Source: Lasiosphaeris hirsuta
Taxonomy: Eukaryota; Ascomycota; Sordariomycetes; Sordariales; Lasiosphaeriaceae
NCBI GenBank assembly: GCA_030549175.1
Contig: JAUKUA010000006.1
Span: forward strand, 1,364,001-1,428,000
Direction of reading: 5' to 3'
Length of the DNA stretch: 64,000 nt
The translations under genes and the position numbers were made by a program. The number at the start of each line of letters is the position of its first letter. Positions within the stretch are counted from its first letter, which is position 1. Below the pieces are notes generated by a model. That model saw only the letters and a program-made list of their open reading frames with translations, ran no database searches and had not been told where the DNA came from. Below are positions 21,370 through 30,483 of this stretch, piece by piece.

Positions 21370-21822
21370 TCACCAAGTTGCAATATCCATTCGCAGTCGG
21401 CATCCGGGACTTATTTCCATTTCGTAATGGCGCGCACGAAGATCCGACGTCCGTTGCCACCACGCCTTCCTTGCGTCTCTCACAACCTGGTTCTCCTCTG
21501 TCTCGATTTCTCCTTGAGCCCTCCTGCTGGCAAGGGCCGTTACACGCATGAGGAAATCGCGGCGCAGGCGAAGCAAGTTGGAACTTGTATCGACCTCGGT
21601 GAGGGCCGCAAAAGCTTGATCACATATCTCCTCAGGCGTGTTGCCATGGTGGATAAGCCGGGCGAACTCGTCGACTACGAGCCTCAGGATGATTTGCCCC
21701 TCCCGGTTCGGCTTGGAGTATCCGTAGGTGCCATAGCTGCTTGGTGAACGAAGGTGTCTCAAAATCAGGTCCATATCAACTCGCAAGTCTGAAGGGGACG
21801 GGGACGGGAAAGTTTCTCCCAT
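21370..21822 (-). CDS. Possible small hypothetical protein
   Basis: A 150-aa ORF with consistently protein-like composition: charged helices (REGQIILRLVVDEFARLIHH, TPEEICDQAFAALTEVDTSS, LRLRRDFLMRV) and no low complexity. Met17 (MDLILRHL) could be the start. I do not recognise a family, see no signal peptide, and found no neighbouring gene that hints at a role. It may be a lineage-specific gene or a gene fragment. Confidence 0.4.
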   Translation of the reverse strand: MGETFPSPSPSDLRVDMDLILRHLRSPSSYGTYGYSKPNREGQIILRLVVDEFARLIHHGNTPEEICDQAFAALTEVDTSSNLLRLRRDFLMRVTALASRRAQGEIETEENQVVRDARKAWWQRTSDLRARHYEMEISPGCRLRMDIATW

Positions 21823-22434
21823 CTTCGGAGCCGTATCGGGGTCGCTCAGGCTTTTCCGAAACTGTTTTGACTACGATTTTTGCAGAGGGTATTCGATGGG
21901 TTTGTTCGTTGAAAAATTCACCAGTGGTATTTGGCAGGATTGAGTACCTTGGACGTATGCCAGCGCAGTGCTGAATGTTTTCGAACCGGAATTTCTGGGC
22001 TGGATGAGGGGAGGTTCCAGTCTTTAAATATCCTTTTCCCATCAGAGAGGCCGATGTGTAAGTTAAGTTGGGCTCGTGCTGGGATTTTAAGCAGTCAAGC
22101 CCCGCCACCAAATACTTATTTGAGTATTTAGGTTGTCAATGATATGGTCTTTCAAGCTTAAATTTTTGGGGAGAGCTGGAATGGAATTGGCGTTTCGGGT
22201 CTTTGCGGAACACACTATTCATTTGCTCTGTGTTTTACTTCGGCATCTGTTGATGATCCTGACCCCCCGCTATCCGATCTGTTTGAGGAACAAAAAAAAA
22301 AGACATTGCCTCAAGTGATTCCTTTACAGGTTAAAGCGAGAAAGCGCTGTTGCGGCCGCCGAATCCGGCTGGCACGTGTCGCCATTTTCAGCGCCCTCGA
22401 CAGTGAGGAGCAGGTGGTACAGCAAATTTAACCC

Positions 22435-22596
22435 AGGACCCGGATCTCTAAGGAATCCATACGTCGACCCAGACATCTTCCGCATACTCGTCCAATTCTT
22501 AAACTACGCTTGAGCCCAGACATCTTCGGCATACTCCTCCAGTTCTTAAACGCCAAAAGTCAAATCTCTCTCCCCAGGGCCCGGATCTCTGAGGAA
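22435..22596 (-). repeat. Partial duplication of a gene 3' end
   Basis: Beyond the natural stop at 22504, diverged copies of the gene's last coding blocks recur: a FLRDPGPG-encoding segment (22435-22457 versus 22574-22596) and the EYAEDVW-encoding segment (22470-22503 versus 22514-22548). The copies follow each other in scrambled order, suggesting an unequal or replication-slippage event. Confidence 0.6.
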
Positions 22597-23464
22597 GAGA
22601 AGCCGGAATGATAGTACCAATGCACCGCTAGTGACATGGTACGAGATCGGGTCGGTGGTGGTATCTCGGGTGATGGTGATGGTTTGTTGGAGCATAGGCT
22701 CTTGGTGTTGAAGAGAGTGTCGCATTGTGGTAGCTCCAGGGTGAACTGGTATCTCTTCCTCCCACTTCTCCAAAAGGATTGTAGTACCGTCAAACTTGAC
22801 AAGAAGAACAATCTTGACCTCGTGGTTTGATATGGAAAACCACCACCGCATACCTATTCGTAATTGTGCCAATGTCTGAGAGACTCCTACCTCGATGATA
22901 GGTATTGGCCAGGCACTTTTGCCAGCTCGTTCAGGCTTTGGGCCACCGCTTGAATCACCCTCTTTACCCCTTCGTCCAACATAATCTTGTGCTGAAAGTG
23001 TAGCACTGCCGATATCTATCCAACTCTTTTTTAAACCCATATCGCGAACCTGCCCGATAAACTCGTTATATAACAGTTTGTGGAGTTGCTCATGAAGGGT
23101 GGTTATGATAGTAATGATAAGGATCTGAGATTTGGTGTCGAAATAACGAAAGCGGAGCTTACGCCGTTCCTCCTCTCGTATACGATCGATTTTGGTGAGA
23201 AGATCAAAAGATACATCTAAATAATTAGTATATTATATAGAGATGATAGGGCGATGCTATACTTATGACGGTGAGAGAATCCCTTGTAGTACGATCTATC
23301 ATATTGAACAGATCTTGTACGTTGGTAAAACGTACGGTGCCGGGATCGTCACCTTGCTTCGATCCTACCGAAGTAGATGTCGATACCGACGTAGATGCAG
23401 CTGATGGGGATGATGTAGCTGATGGAGATATGGCCGTTAGCGGCCTCTATATGATTGACGCCAT
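22504..23464 (-). pseudogene. Conserved fungal protein gene with two nonsense codons
   Basis: Two exons, 23263-23464 and 22504-23216 (intron 23217-23262), keep one frame of about 304 codons. The C-terminal domain resembles a multicopy conserved fungal family of unknown function: HLHEQL-like helix (TTLHEQLHKLLYNEF), IPIIEVGVSQTLAQLRIGMR, WWFSISNHEVKIVLLVKF, ILEKWEEEIPVHPGATTMR, TITITRDTTTDPISY and RLLFLRDPGPGE. An E...K pairing across two strands is reminiscent of PD-(D/E)XK folds, but this is only suggestive. Codon 6 is TAG (23447-23449) where CAG fits. The apparent stop TAA at 22546-22548 replaces CAA, after which ELEEYAEDVWAQA continues to a genuine TAG at 22504. Both changes are C-to-T at CpA. 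Initiation at a downstream ATG could still give a partial product. Confidence 0.7.
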
Positions 23465-23662
23465 GGCGAAGCGTTGTTGGAGCTGGGATCCGTGAAGCCG
23501 GATGCGTGGGGAAGCCATTGGAGGGGTACAAGGTGCTTCCGCTTGTTGAAAATGGGCGGGCGTGGGGCAGGGAGCGTGCGGCCAATCAGGGCGAAGCGGC
23601 ACTATAAATCGGGGAGGGCGCTAACGACTTCTCAATCAACATACAAAAATCGCCAAAATGAA

Positions 23663-23749
23663 AGTTCTGGAGGCGATTTGAACTCCTGACCTATCGGATC
23701 CAACCGTACAGAACTGCAGCCGATTGCTCTACCCCTGAGCTACCAAAAC
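23663..23749 (-). tRNA. tRNA-Cys (GCA) with a 15-nt intron
   Basis: Read on the minus strand from 23749. The acceptor stem GTTTTGG/CCAGAAC pairs fully with one G-U. The D arm is GCTC..GAGC with loop AGGGGTA. The anticodon stem ATCGG/CCGAT encloses CT-GCA-G, a 15-nt intron at the canonical position after base 37, then T38. The T arm is AGGAG-TTCAAAT-CGCCT with one A-G mismatch. The discriminator base is T, as expected for tRNA-Cys. The mature length of 72 nt is normal. Confidence 0.88.
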
Positions 23750-24351
23750 TCGAAGTAACAAACTTTGATGCATGCGAGCAGGAATAAATCTGCATTTCAG
23801 CTACCGATGGCTTGCAGTCATGAGCTGACGAAGAAACGGAGTGCCGGCGGGGTCGCTTTGGCAGTTTGTCTGAATGTGGATGGCGCCCTGAATCAGGTTG
23901 GGCCGAGATTGGATAAAACTCCAGGCTGTGTCCTTTATGTCGAATCTAAAACTCTTCGGAAAGAAACGGGGAGACAAGCCATTCAAGTTCCACCACTGGA
24001 TGCCCTAGCAAATACCGACTTCAGTCCCTAATGTAGGTATATACGGTAAAACTAGGATTATGAAACTAACTCCATCCAACCGGGCAGGGCAGGGCCAAGG
24101 CAAGCACTCTGAATTCATCCACTTGCATGACAACCTCTTTATGATGACGCCAGCTTGTCATTTGATAGTGGAGATCAGACAATGGAAATATGAGTTAATC
24201 GATTCGATAACGCATAAAATCTAGAGTCTATTGTAGTGTGGACCTTATTCAATGCGGAACGCCCAATGAGCCAAACTCCCATCCCAACGCTGTTTTCGCA
24301 TGCTTTCCAACAATCGAACCAAAACTCCAAACCCAGAGCAGCACCCAGCTC
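23750..24351. other. Intergenic, tRNA to secreted-protein gene
   Basis: No gene supported; small ORFs lack features. Confidence 0.5.
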
Positions 24352-24906
24352 TCACCCCCCAGCCTTCGGCTTCATCTTGGCACTCCTCAACAACCCAGCC
24401 AGCGGTGGACTCCCAAGGGTATCCGGATCGGGTTCGGGGATGCCACACTGCACCGCCATGCTCCTCCACAGCCCACCGACGGCCCTCTCCTCGGGCACAA
24501 AGACGGCCGTGTTCATGTACAGCCGGCACCCGGGCTCGGCAAACAGCCTGGCCTCGCACCCGTCCCCCTTGTTCGCCACAAAGTTGGCGCAGCCCGCGGT
24601 CTCGGGCATGTTGTAGCACTTTGCCTCGGTCATCCGCTCCTGCGGGTTCGCAGTGGCGGGCGGCGGCGGCGGTAGGTCGAGCTGCACCATGACGCCGCCG
24701 CGGCAGTGCCTCGGGCCGGGCGTGCCCGTGAAGACGGTGGCGCGGATGGGCAGCGCCGTGACCGTGTCATTGGCTGTCGGGTCGTCGTTGATGGTGACCT
24801 GCCCGTTGTCCTCGGTTACCTCGGCGCCGGCGGCGACGTCGTCCAGGCCGAGGACGCGAGTGGCGCTGAGGAGGAAAAGAACGAGGAGGGGGAGTGGTTG
24901 ATGCAT
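24352..24906 (-). CDS. Small secreted cysteine-containing protein, 184 aa
   Basis: Single exon. Signal peptide MHQPLPLLVLFLLSATRVLG (hydrophobic core, cleavage near Gly20), then an acidic linker, then a compact domain with six cysteines: PRHCRG, EAKCYN, AGCANF, DGCEAR, PGCRLY and VQCGI, which could form three disulfides. The stretch FTGTPGPRHCRG is followed by a beta-rich VMVQLDLPPPPP segment. This is the general layout of fungal small secreted (effector-like) proteins; no named family was identified. The tail KMKPKAGG is basic. Expression in host or stress conditions would be typical, but nothing in the promoter shows it. Confidence 0.75.
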   Translation of the reverse strand: MHQPLPLLVLFLLSATRVLGLDDVAAGAEVTEDNGQVTINDDPTANDTVTALPIRATVFTGTPGPRHCRGGVMVQLDLPPPPPATANPQERMTEAKCYNMPETAGCANFVANKGDGCEARLFAEPGCRLYMNTAVFVPEERAVGGLWRSMAVQCGIPEPDPDTLGSPPLAGLLRSAKMKPKAGG

Positions 24907-25876
24907 TGCCTTTTTTCTCTTTGGTGATGAGGACCGGGATCCTTCCGGATGTTGTGTGCCCAGGTGAGATAGCCCCCAGGGGAAGGGGTAGCAACTCCGA
25001 TAGGGTGGATGATGGTGTATTCTAAGTGAGTGCCAATCGCCTTATCAAGGGACTATTTTTGCCGTTTCGATGATGGCACGACGTCAATGAGAAATTGCTC
25101 GTGTGGTGTTTTTTTGCATCGGGGGGTGGTCGCGGGGTGGCGACGTATTACTCGAAGCGCCAAGCCGCCCCCTTCCGCCCCCGTTTTACCACTGTCTCGA
25201 AACATACGACCGGTGTGATCCAAGCGCGACGTATCATGTTGCACGCGAACCGCCGACGCCAAAGAGAGAGCGCGGGGCTTGCATTCCTCGATTACGACCG
25301 CCGATTGAGGGTGCTCCCGATCCGTGTCACTTATAAGTGCGCGGGCCGCGACTCGGGTCGGCTAGTCCCCCCCCACCCGAACCGAGCCCGGGCTTGCTGC
25401 CGTGTTACCTTCGGAGCACCACACCAAACCCCAAAGGCAGCATCAGATTGGTCCGGGCCCGTAAACCTGGTGGTTGGAACCATCCTTTGAGTCCGGGGAT
25501 GCGTGTTTGCTCCTCGAGATGCAGCACCGCGCCTGCCTATTCGAGAGCGAGATGCAGAGAGCAGAGCACCGGCCCGGCCGACGGCCCGAGAGGTATCGCC
25601 AGCCAGGCCATTAAAAAAAAAACCCCCCATCAGCCAGACCGAGAAGTTTTGACACGGGGGTCGTGGGGGGCCAAGGACGAGTGGCTTTGTGGGCCGTTGA
25701 GCTATTGGATTGGACCGCGTCGGTTTAGCCAGGGGCAACACTTAAGCCTCACGGACTGGCAATGAATGGACCAGGTGGCTCAGCCGGGTTTCCGGATTGC
25801 TGTCCCGGCGACCGCATCGCGTAGTGGTATGGTGAGACTTCACTCTTGACGACGAGTACCAAGTCGGTCAGGTGTC

Positions 25877-25918
25877 TTTGGTGACGTATCCGCTGCGTTT
25901 GGTGACATAGCCGCTCCG
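25877..25918. promoter_or_regulatory. Two adjacent 21-bp direct repeats upstream of metallothionein
   Basis: TTTGGTGACGTATCCGCTGCG (25877-25897) is followed immediately by a copy differing at 4 positions (25898-25918). The first carries TGACGTA, a bZIP/CRE-like core. They lie about 255 bp upstream of the metallothionein ATG, so they are candidate activator sites; the role is inferred. Confidence 0.45.
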
Positions 25919-26023
25919 TCGCAAACAAACAGGCGGCCTGTTGTCGTATGATGTGGCCATGGTTATACGACTATCACCCTGCCGTGTAAAGATGAGAGGG
26001 AACCAAATGGTGGGGAGGACAAG

Positions 26024-26028
26024 TATAA
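26024..26028 (+). promoter_or_regulatory. TATA box of metallothionein gene
   Basis: TATAA within AAGTATAAGAAC, about 146 bp upstream of the ATG at 26174, at a plausible distance given a pyrimidine-rich leader. Confidence 0.45.
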
Positions 26029-26173
26029 GAACCCCGTCGTCCTCCTCGCTGGGCCTCCAAAAAAGTCTGCAGACCTCAGATCCCAAGCACCTCAAGTTGT
26101 CGAAATCTCTCTGAAAGCCAAGCATCAAGACCACGCCCAAAGCTTCTCATCCATCCTCTCCCAAAACATCAAC

Positions 26174-26303
26174 ATGACTCCCAGCTGTGGATGCAATCAG
26201 TGCTCGTGCACTACTTGCAATGGCTGCTCTTGCTGCGTGAGTATTCCTAGAGATAGGCGAAGCACGCTGTTGTTAGTTGCTAACCAGAACACAGAGCTCT
26301 TAA
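26174..26303 (+). CDS. Miniature metallothionein, about 23 aa
   Basis: Exon 1 (26174-26236) encodes 21 residues with eight cysteines at positions 5, 7, 10, 12, 15, 18, 20 and 21: two CxC pairs, then C..CxCC. An intron (26237-26294, GTGAGT..ACACAG, branch-like GCTAAC) is followed by a two-codon exon AGC TCT and TAA (26295-26303). Length, Cys content, lack of aromatic residues and an intron close to the stop resemble the tiny copper metallothioneins of Neurospora and Magnaporthe. Such proteins chelate Cu(I) or other soft metals in the cytosol or wall. A second AG two bases later would instead give six other residues. The gene is too short for routine ORF calling. Confidence 0.82.
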
Positions 26304-26727
26304 ATTCTGGCCACTAAGTGTCGCCTCGAGGGGGGGACTCGGGAAGCGGAGAACTCGACAACCGTGTTAGACTTGTCTCAAGGCGGGAAGCCAGCAAGAT
26401 GTGAAAATGGACTATGATGTCAAGTGGTCAGCAGACGGGCAGCGGGGGATTTTCAAGGGACCAGATTGTGTAGCGTTGCTCGAACGATTAAAAAAGACAC
26501 TCTTTTCCCATCCGGCCAGTCCCGTCTGCCATTCCGCAACGGATATATGCCAAAGAAATATTCCACGAAGTCTCCCCGTCCTTCTAAATGCCCGCCGTTG
26601 ATGCTGATACCGTTCGCCCGCATAACAAGCGTCTCCCACGCTTCCGCCCCAGATGCCTCATGCTAAACCCAAAACCGGCGGTATCTATTCGTCGCACGTC
26701 TATCGGATACCCTTTCCTGTTCCATCA
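26304..26727. other. Intergenic, convergent 3' ends
   Basis: Between the metallothionein stop and the UFD1/AZUL gene stop. No coding sequence supported. Confidence 0.5.
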
Positions 26728-29061
26728 TCACCTCCCGACCTTGGTCGGCGCCCAATCCATCAGCCAGCCCCTCGCCTTCGCCGCATCCCCTCCCTCGGCC
26801 TCCAGCCCGGCAACACACCACTCTATCTCCCACACCCTCTCCGCCGCCAGCATCTCGGCCGTCTTCTTCCTGCGCTGCGATGCCTCATCGACACAGAAGT
26901 GCATCGGCTCCCTATGATCCCTAATCGCCTCTAGCAGCGGCTTAACCAGCGGCAGCGCGGCGGCCGCACTCGAACCGAGTTTCTCCAGCCCGCGGCTCGC
27001 CCTCCCCGTCTTACACCACTCATTCAAACACCACTTCTTCCCGCACCCACTCATCAGTTGCGTCAAGTACCGCCTCTCAATCCTGCGCCGCAGCGCCTTT
27101 CCCTCGGGGTCGTGCATGCTCACGTAGAGCGGCGCAAAACACAGGCTGCATAGCCCCAGATCATTCCCCGGGCCCTGCCCCATGCGCGTCCCGCCGTTGA
27201 CCTGACCGCGGGGCCCGATGCCATGCAGGGTGCGGCCGCAGAGCTCATCCCGGCATACTTCAGGCTTCGACCGTGAGACCTTGTCCATCTCGTGGTTGGC
27301 CGCATGGGCCGCCATATCGCGGAGACGCACGATGGCGCCGCACAAGTGGCAATCCGTGGTGCGGGCGCCGTCGGCGCGCTCGTGGGCAGTCAGCCCCGAA
27401 AGGACTGTCTCAGCTTCCGAGGAGAGGTCCAGCGGGTCACCTTCCTGCGGCACTTCGAGGAGGCAGAAGCGGCAGAGGATGAGCTTTCCGGGGCAGATGG
27501 TGGTGCGATGGCGGGCGAGCTCGGGAAGGGAGGGGAAAGTGAAGGAGATTGATGGCCCGCACGAAGGGCAGGTGTGTGGTGTGTGCTGGATATGATCGTG
27601 CTTTGCCTTGCTCAGGGGTGTTGGAAAATACGCGTCCAGGTGTGTTGGGCAATGTGAATGGTTCGCCCACTCCTCGGACGATCTCTTGAAGACGTTTTTG
27701 CAGTGCGGGCAGACGATGTTGTTCCGGAGACAAAAATTCTCATGGAGCATCATGGTGCGCTTGGGGATCCATTGCTGGCAGTTCTTGCACTGTTCTTCGT
27801 CCGTAGAGTGAGGAGGGGTATCATCGAGGGCCATCGGCGTACTGCTAGATCCCTCAACATCAACCGACTTCACCCTGAGGCTATACTGCCGAGGCATTGG
27901 ATCAACAGATGCACCTCCCGCTATGGAAAACCCATGAATGGAGATTTGGAGGCTCTCTGCCTCGTCAAGCTCCGCATTCGTGGGTTGAATAATGATGCGC
28001 TTCACTCCATCTTTGGGAGACGAAAAGTCGGCAAACACATGTTCGCTGCCCCGCGGCAAGGCCCTTTGCCGGGCTGATTTCGGACTCACATAGAGATCAA
28101 CCTCGAACTCGCCCAGGACGTTCAACTCGATGGACACGGGGCGGGATTTATCCCACGACGGAAGATCGTAATCAACATAGTCCCCCTCTAGCACTTGGCC
28201 CTCGACGTCCTTCCAGATGTCTATTGTGTGGCCCGTCGAGCTACCAGCTTCCGTCCCCGGGGCCCGTTGCGTCTTGGCAGCTATTTGCCGTAAAGTCTCG
28301 CGGGCTTGTTCTTCATTGAGCGCCTCGATATCTACCTCGAGATCAGTGTCGACCACGCATATGCCATCCCCCTCGGGCCCAAACTTGTCGACCAAAAAGC
28401 GGAACTCTTCTCCTCCCTTTACACCCCGGACCGACAGAATAGAGCCCTTTGTGAGGGTCGTAAAGCTCGCGCGGAGTTGTCGCTCAAGCAGTGACTTCCA
28501 GTCGTCGGGGTTGTAGCCGGCCTCTAGCGGCCTCAGTCGCACATAGGTTCCCTTGGGGAGCTGTCGCGCCTTCACAGTGATGCCGACCCCTTCGATCTCA
28601 AGTTGTTTCTGATCTTCGTTTGTATGGTCGATAACCTCCTCGTCGACAGTTGCCCTCTCCTTCAGATCGCCTTCTTGTATCCCTAGAGTATCGAGGAGGT
28701 ATGGGCTGAGCGCGATTTCGCCATCGTCTGCCGAAAACTCGCGAATCCCCGCATAAACAGCATTTCCGTTCTTTTGGTTGACCAGCTGGAACATCAAGGG
28801 ATGGGGTAGCTGTTGGCGGGTTTCGCGGTACAGGGCGCGGTCTCGCCGTGCCTCGCTAACAGAGTATGGGTTGAAGGGGTCGAAGGCGGTAAACGTGTGA
28901 GACGTAGAGGGACCGGTGGTGGTGGAGGCGGCCAGCAACTGTTCGAGGGCCGACTGCGGCAAGAGAATCTTGTCCCCCTGCAAGTCCTTTGACGCAACGC
29001 TCGAGGGACGCGTAGCGCGAAAGGGCGCCGACCAGATCAGTTGGGCTGGCTGATCTGCCAT
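26728..29061 (-). CDS. UFD1-domain protein with C2H2-like zinc fingers and AZUL domain
   Basis: A 777-aa single-exon protein of a conserved fungal architecture. The N-terminal half is a UFD1-like double-psi barrel (LPQSALEQLL, SPYLLDTLGIQEGD, VRLRPLEAGYNPDDWKSLLE, FRFLVDKFGPEGDGICVVDT). The middle has TRAF-type/C2H2-like fingers (CKNCQQWIPKRTMMLHENFC, CPHCKNVF, CHLCGAIVRLRDMAAHAANH). Near residues 660-700 is RRYLTQLMSGCGKKWCLNEW, with the C-x4-C-x4-C pattern of the AZUL zinc domain known from UBE3A. UFD1 folds bind ubiquitin and work with Cdc48/p97, so a role in ubiquitin-dependent degradation is likely but inferred. I take Met at 29061 (MADQPAQLIWS) as start; a Met 20 codons upstream (29121) is possible. 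Confidence 0.88.
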   Translation of the reverse strand: MADQPAQLIWSAPFRATRPSSVASKDLQGDKILLPQSALEQLLAASTTTGPSTSHTFTAFDPFNPYSVSEARRDRALYRETRQQLPHPLMFQLVNQKNGNAVYAGIREFSADDGEIALSPYLLDTLGIQEGDLKERATVDEEVIDHTNEDQKQLEIEGVGITVKARQLPKGTYVRLRPLEAGYNPDDWKSLLERQLRASFTTLTKGSILSVRGVKGGEEFRFLVDKFGPEGDGICVVDTDLEVDIEALNEEQARETLRQIAAKTQRAPGTEAGSSTGHTIDIWKDVEGQVLEGDYVDYDLPSWDKSRPVSIELNVLGEFEVDLYVSPKSARQRALPRGSEHVFADFSSPKDGVKRIIIQPTNAELDEAESLQISIHGFSIAGGASVDPMPRQYSLRVKSVDVEGSSSTPMALDDTPPHSTDEEQCKNCQQWIPKRTMMLHENFCLRNNIVCPHCKNVFKRSSEEWANHSHCPTHLDAYFPTPLSKAKHDHIQHTPHTCPSCGPSISFTFPSLPELARHRTTICPGKLILCRFCLLEVPQEGDPLDLSSEAETVLSGLTAHERADGARTTDCHLCGAIVRLRDMAAHAANHEMDKVSRSKPEVCRDELCGRTLHGIGPRGQVNGGTRMGQGPGNDLGLCSLCFAPLYVSMHDPEGKALRRRIERRYLTQLMSGCGKKWCLNEWCKTGRASRGLEKLGSSAAAALPLVKPLLEAIRDHREPMHFCVDEASQRRKKTAEMLAAERVWEIEWCVAGLEAEGGDAAKARGWLMDWAPTKVGR

Positions 29062-30483
29062 ATTGATGTACTCGATAAAAGGCTGTGTCGCGTCGCGGGT
29101 GTTTTTGGGCGCCTTGGGCACCGATCGCGCGAAAGAAGTTCGAGTATCGAGCGCAGCTGGTCAGTAAGTTTGTTTTCTGGTGTAACGTTTTATTTTACAA
29201 AGATGACGCGCTATTCACGGCATCGACGATGTGCTGGGACGGAAGGTGGCATTCTTTAACGGAAAGCTCTGGCGCGAAGTCATCAGTCAGCGGGTTCTTG
29301 CAGATTCCACGATCGTCATCGGCAATCGGCGCTCAGCCCTCCGCCGGGACCAGGTGGCGGGTTCTGGGGTAGGGGTTCGGATACAACTGGTGGGGAACAC
29401 CCAGTTGTGTTTTGCATCAATTTGTTCCTTCGACTTTGTCGTCTCCGCCCTACCAGCGCTACATATGATGGAATCTAGGTGGATTCTGAGTACACGTTGC
29501 ACATTGGCATCAAACATCCGTGCATAGCTCTGGGCTTGTGCTGCCGTGCTGCCGTCCAGGCACCCAGGCTTGCGCAACCCCACCATCAAGGTGCGGGGAT
29601 CTCTAGGATCGGCGGGTATCAGAAATGCTAGAAACAGCATGCCGCATCTCGACCAGAGATAAGATAAGAGCCCAAATCGCCATCCGCCCTGGTCTCACCG
29701 TCAACCCGTCGGCGTGTCCCGCGGTGGGCGGCGCAGGCAGGTGTACCCCGATCGCCTGGATCGTTCAATCCCAAGTGCAGTTGACCCCACGTTGCCAGCA
29801 CACAAAACCATTGCAAAAGACCAGTCACGATGAGGGGACCACATGAGGACCAAGGGCAGCTACAAGCGCTAAGGCCGGCTATAATCCCCCCAATGCGACC
29901 CTTTGGAACATTAGCATCTTCATCTCTAATCATCCCAGCCACGGGTCTAGATCTAAACGAGAGACAAAACTGAGGTCAAGCCCACCATATTTACAAGCCA
30001 TAGTATTCCCATCTTTATCGCCGCCGCGCCGCCGGGGAGCCCTAGCGCAAAGACAAGCTGCTACTGCCGAATGAATTTGGACCCGAAGCTCGAGAGGTCG
30101 CGCCTTCTATTTTCACCCAGAATCTTTTGGGACATTCGGCTGACCGCCCTGGTCCCTCGATCCGTGCTCACAGATCAACGGACATCTCCCGCTGTCCCAT
30201 CCCCACACATTGAGACAGCCCATCACCGCCTCGACCTTTTCTCGTCGTGCAGCCCGGACTTCCGGCCTCCAAGCTGTTGGCAACACCTCGAGACCGAACT
30301 GCTTCCGAGTATATCTATCTCCCTAATTCCAGAGGAGCAATCGGGTTTGTCGCCGCTGGCAGTTTATCCAGCCGTTAGGGTTCCCCGCCGCGTCGTGCCT
30401 GCATCAGACGAAGGTCGACCGCGCCACCCAAAATCCGGGATACTCACCCCGCAGCCATCCCATCACACGTTGCGTCGTCCACG
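29062..30483. other. Divergent intergenic region
   Basis: Promoters of the UFD1/AZUL gene (minus) and the F-box gene (plus). No ORF here shows family features. Confidence 0.5.

Larger units (their letters stand above)
24907..26173. other. Divergent promoter region, secreted protein / metallothionein
   Basis: Contains the 5' side of the minus-strand secreted gene and, near its right end, two 21-bp direct repeats and a TATAA box ahead of the metallothionein gene. ORFs through 25100-25760 appear to be GC-rich chance frames. Confidence 0.5.

Noticed and set aside
25331..25765. ORFs of 130-140 aa on both strands in the secreted-protein/metallothionein interval
   Set aside because: Overlapping frames on both strands, no motif, GC-rich chance openings.
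25815..25880. tRNA-like sequence (GTAGTGGTATGG D-arm-like, GACTT/AAGTC stem)
   Set aside because: No T arm or matching acceptor stem; at best a decayed tRNA.
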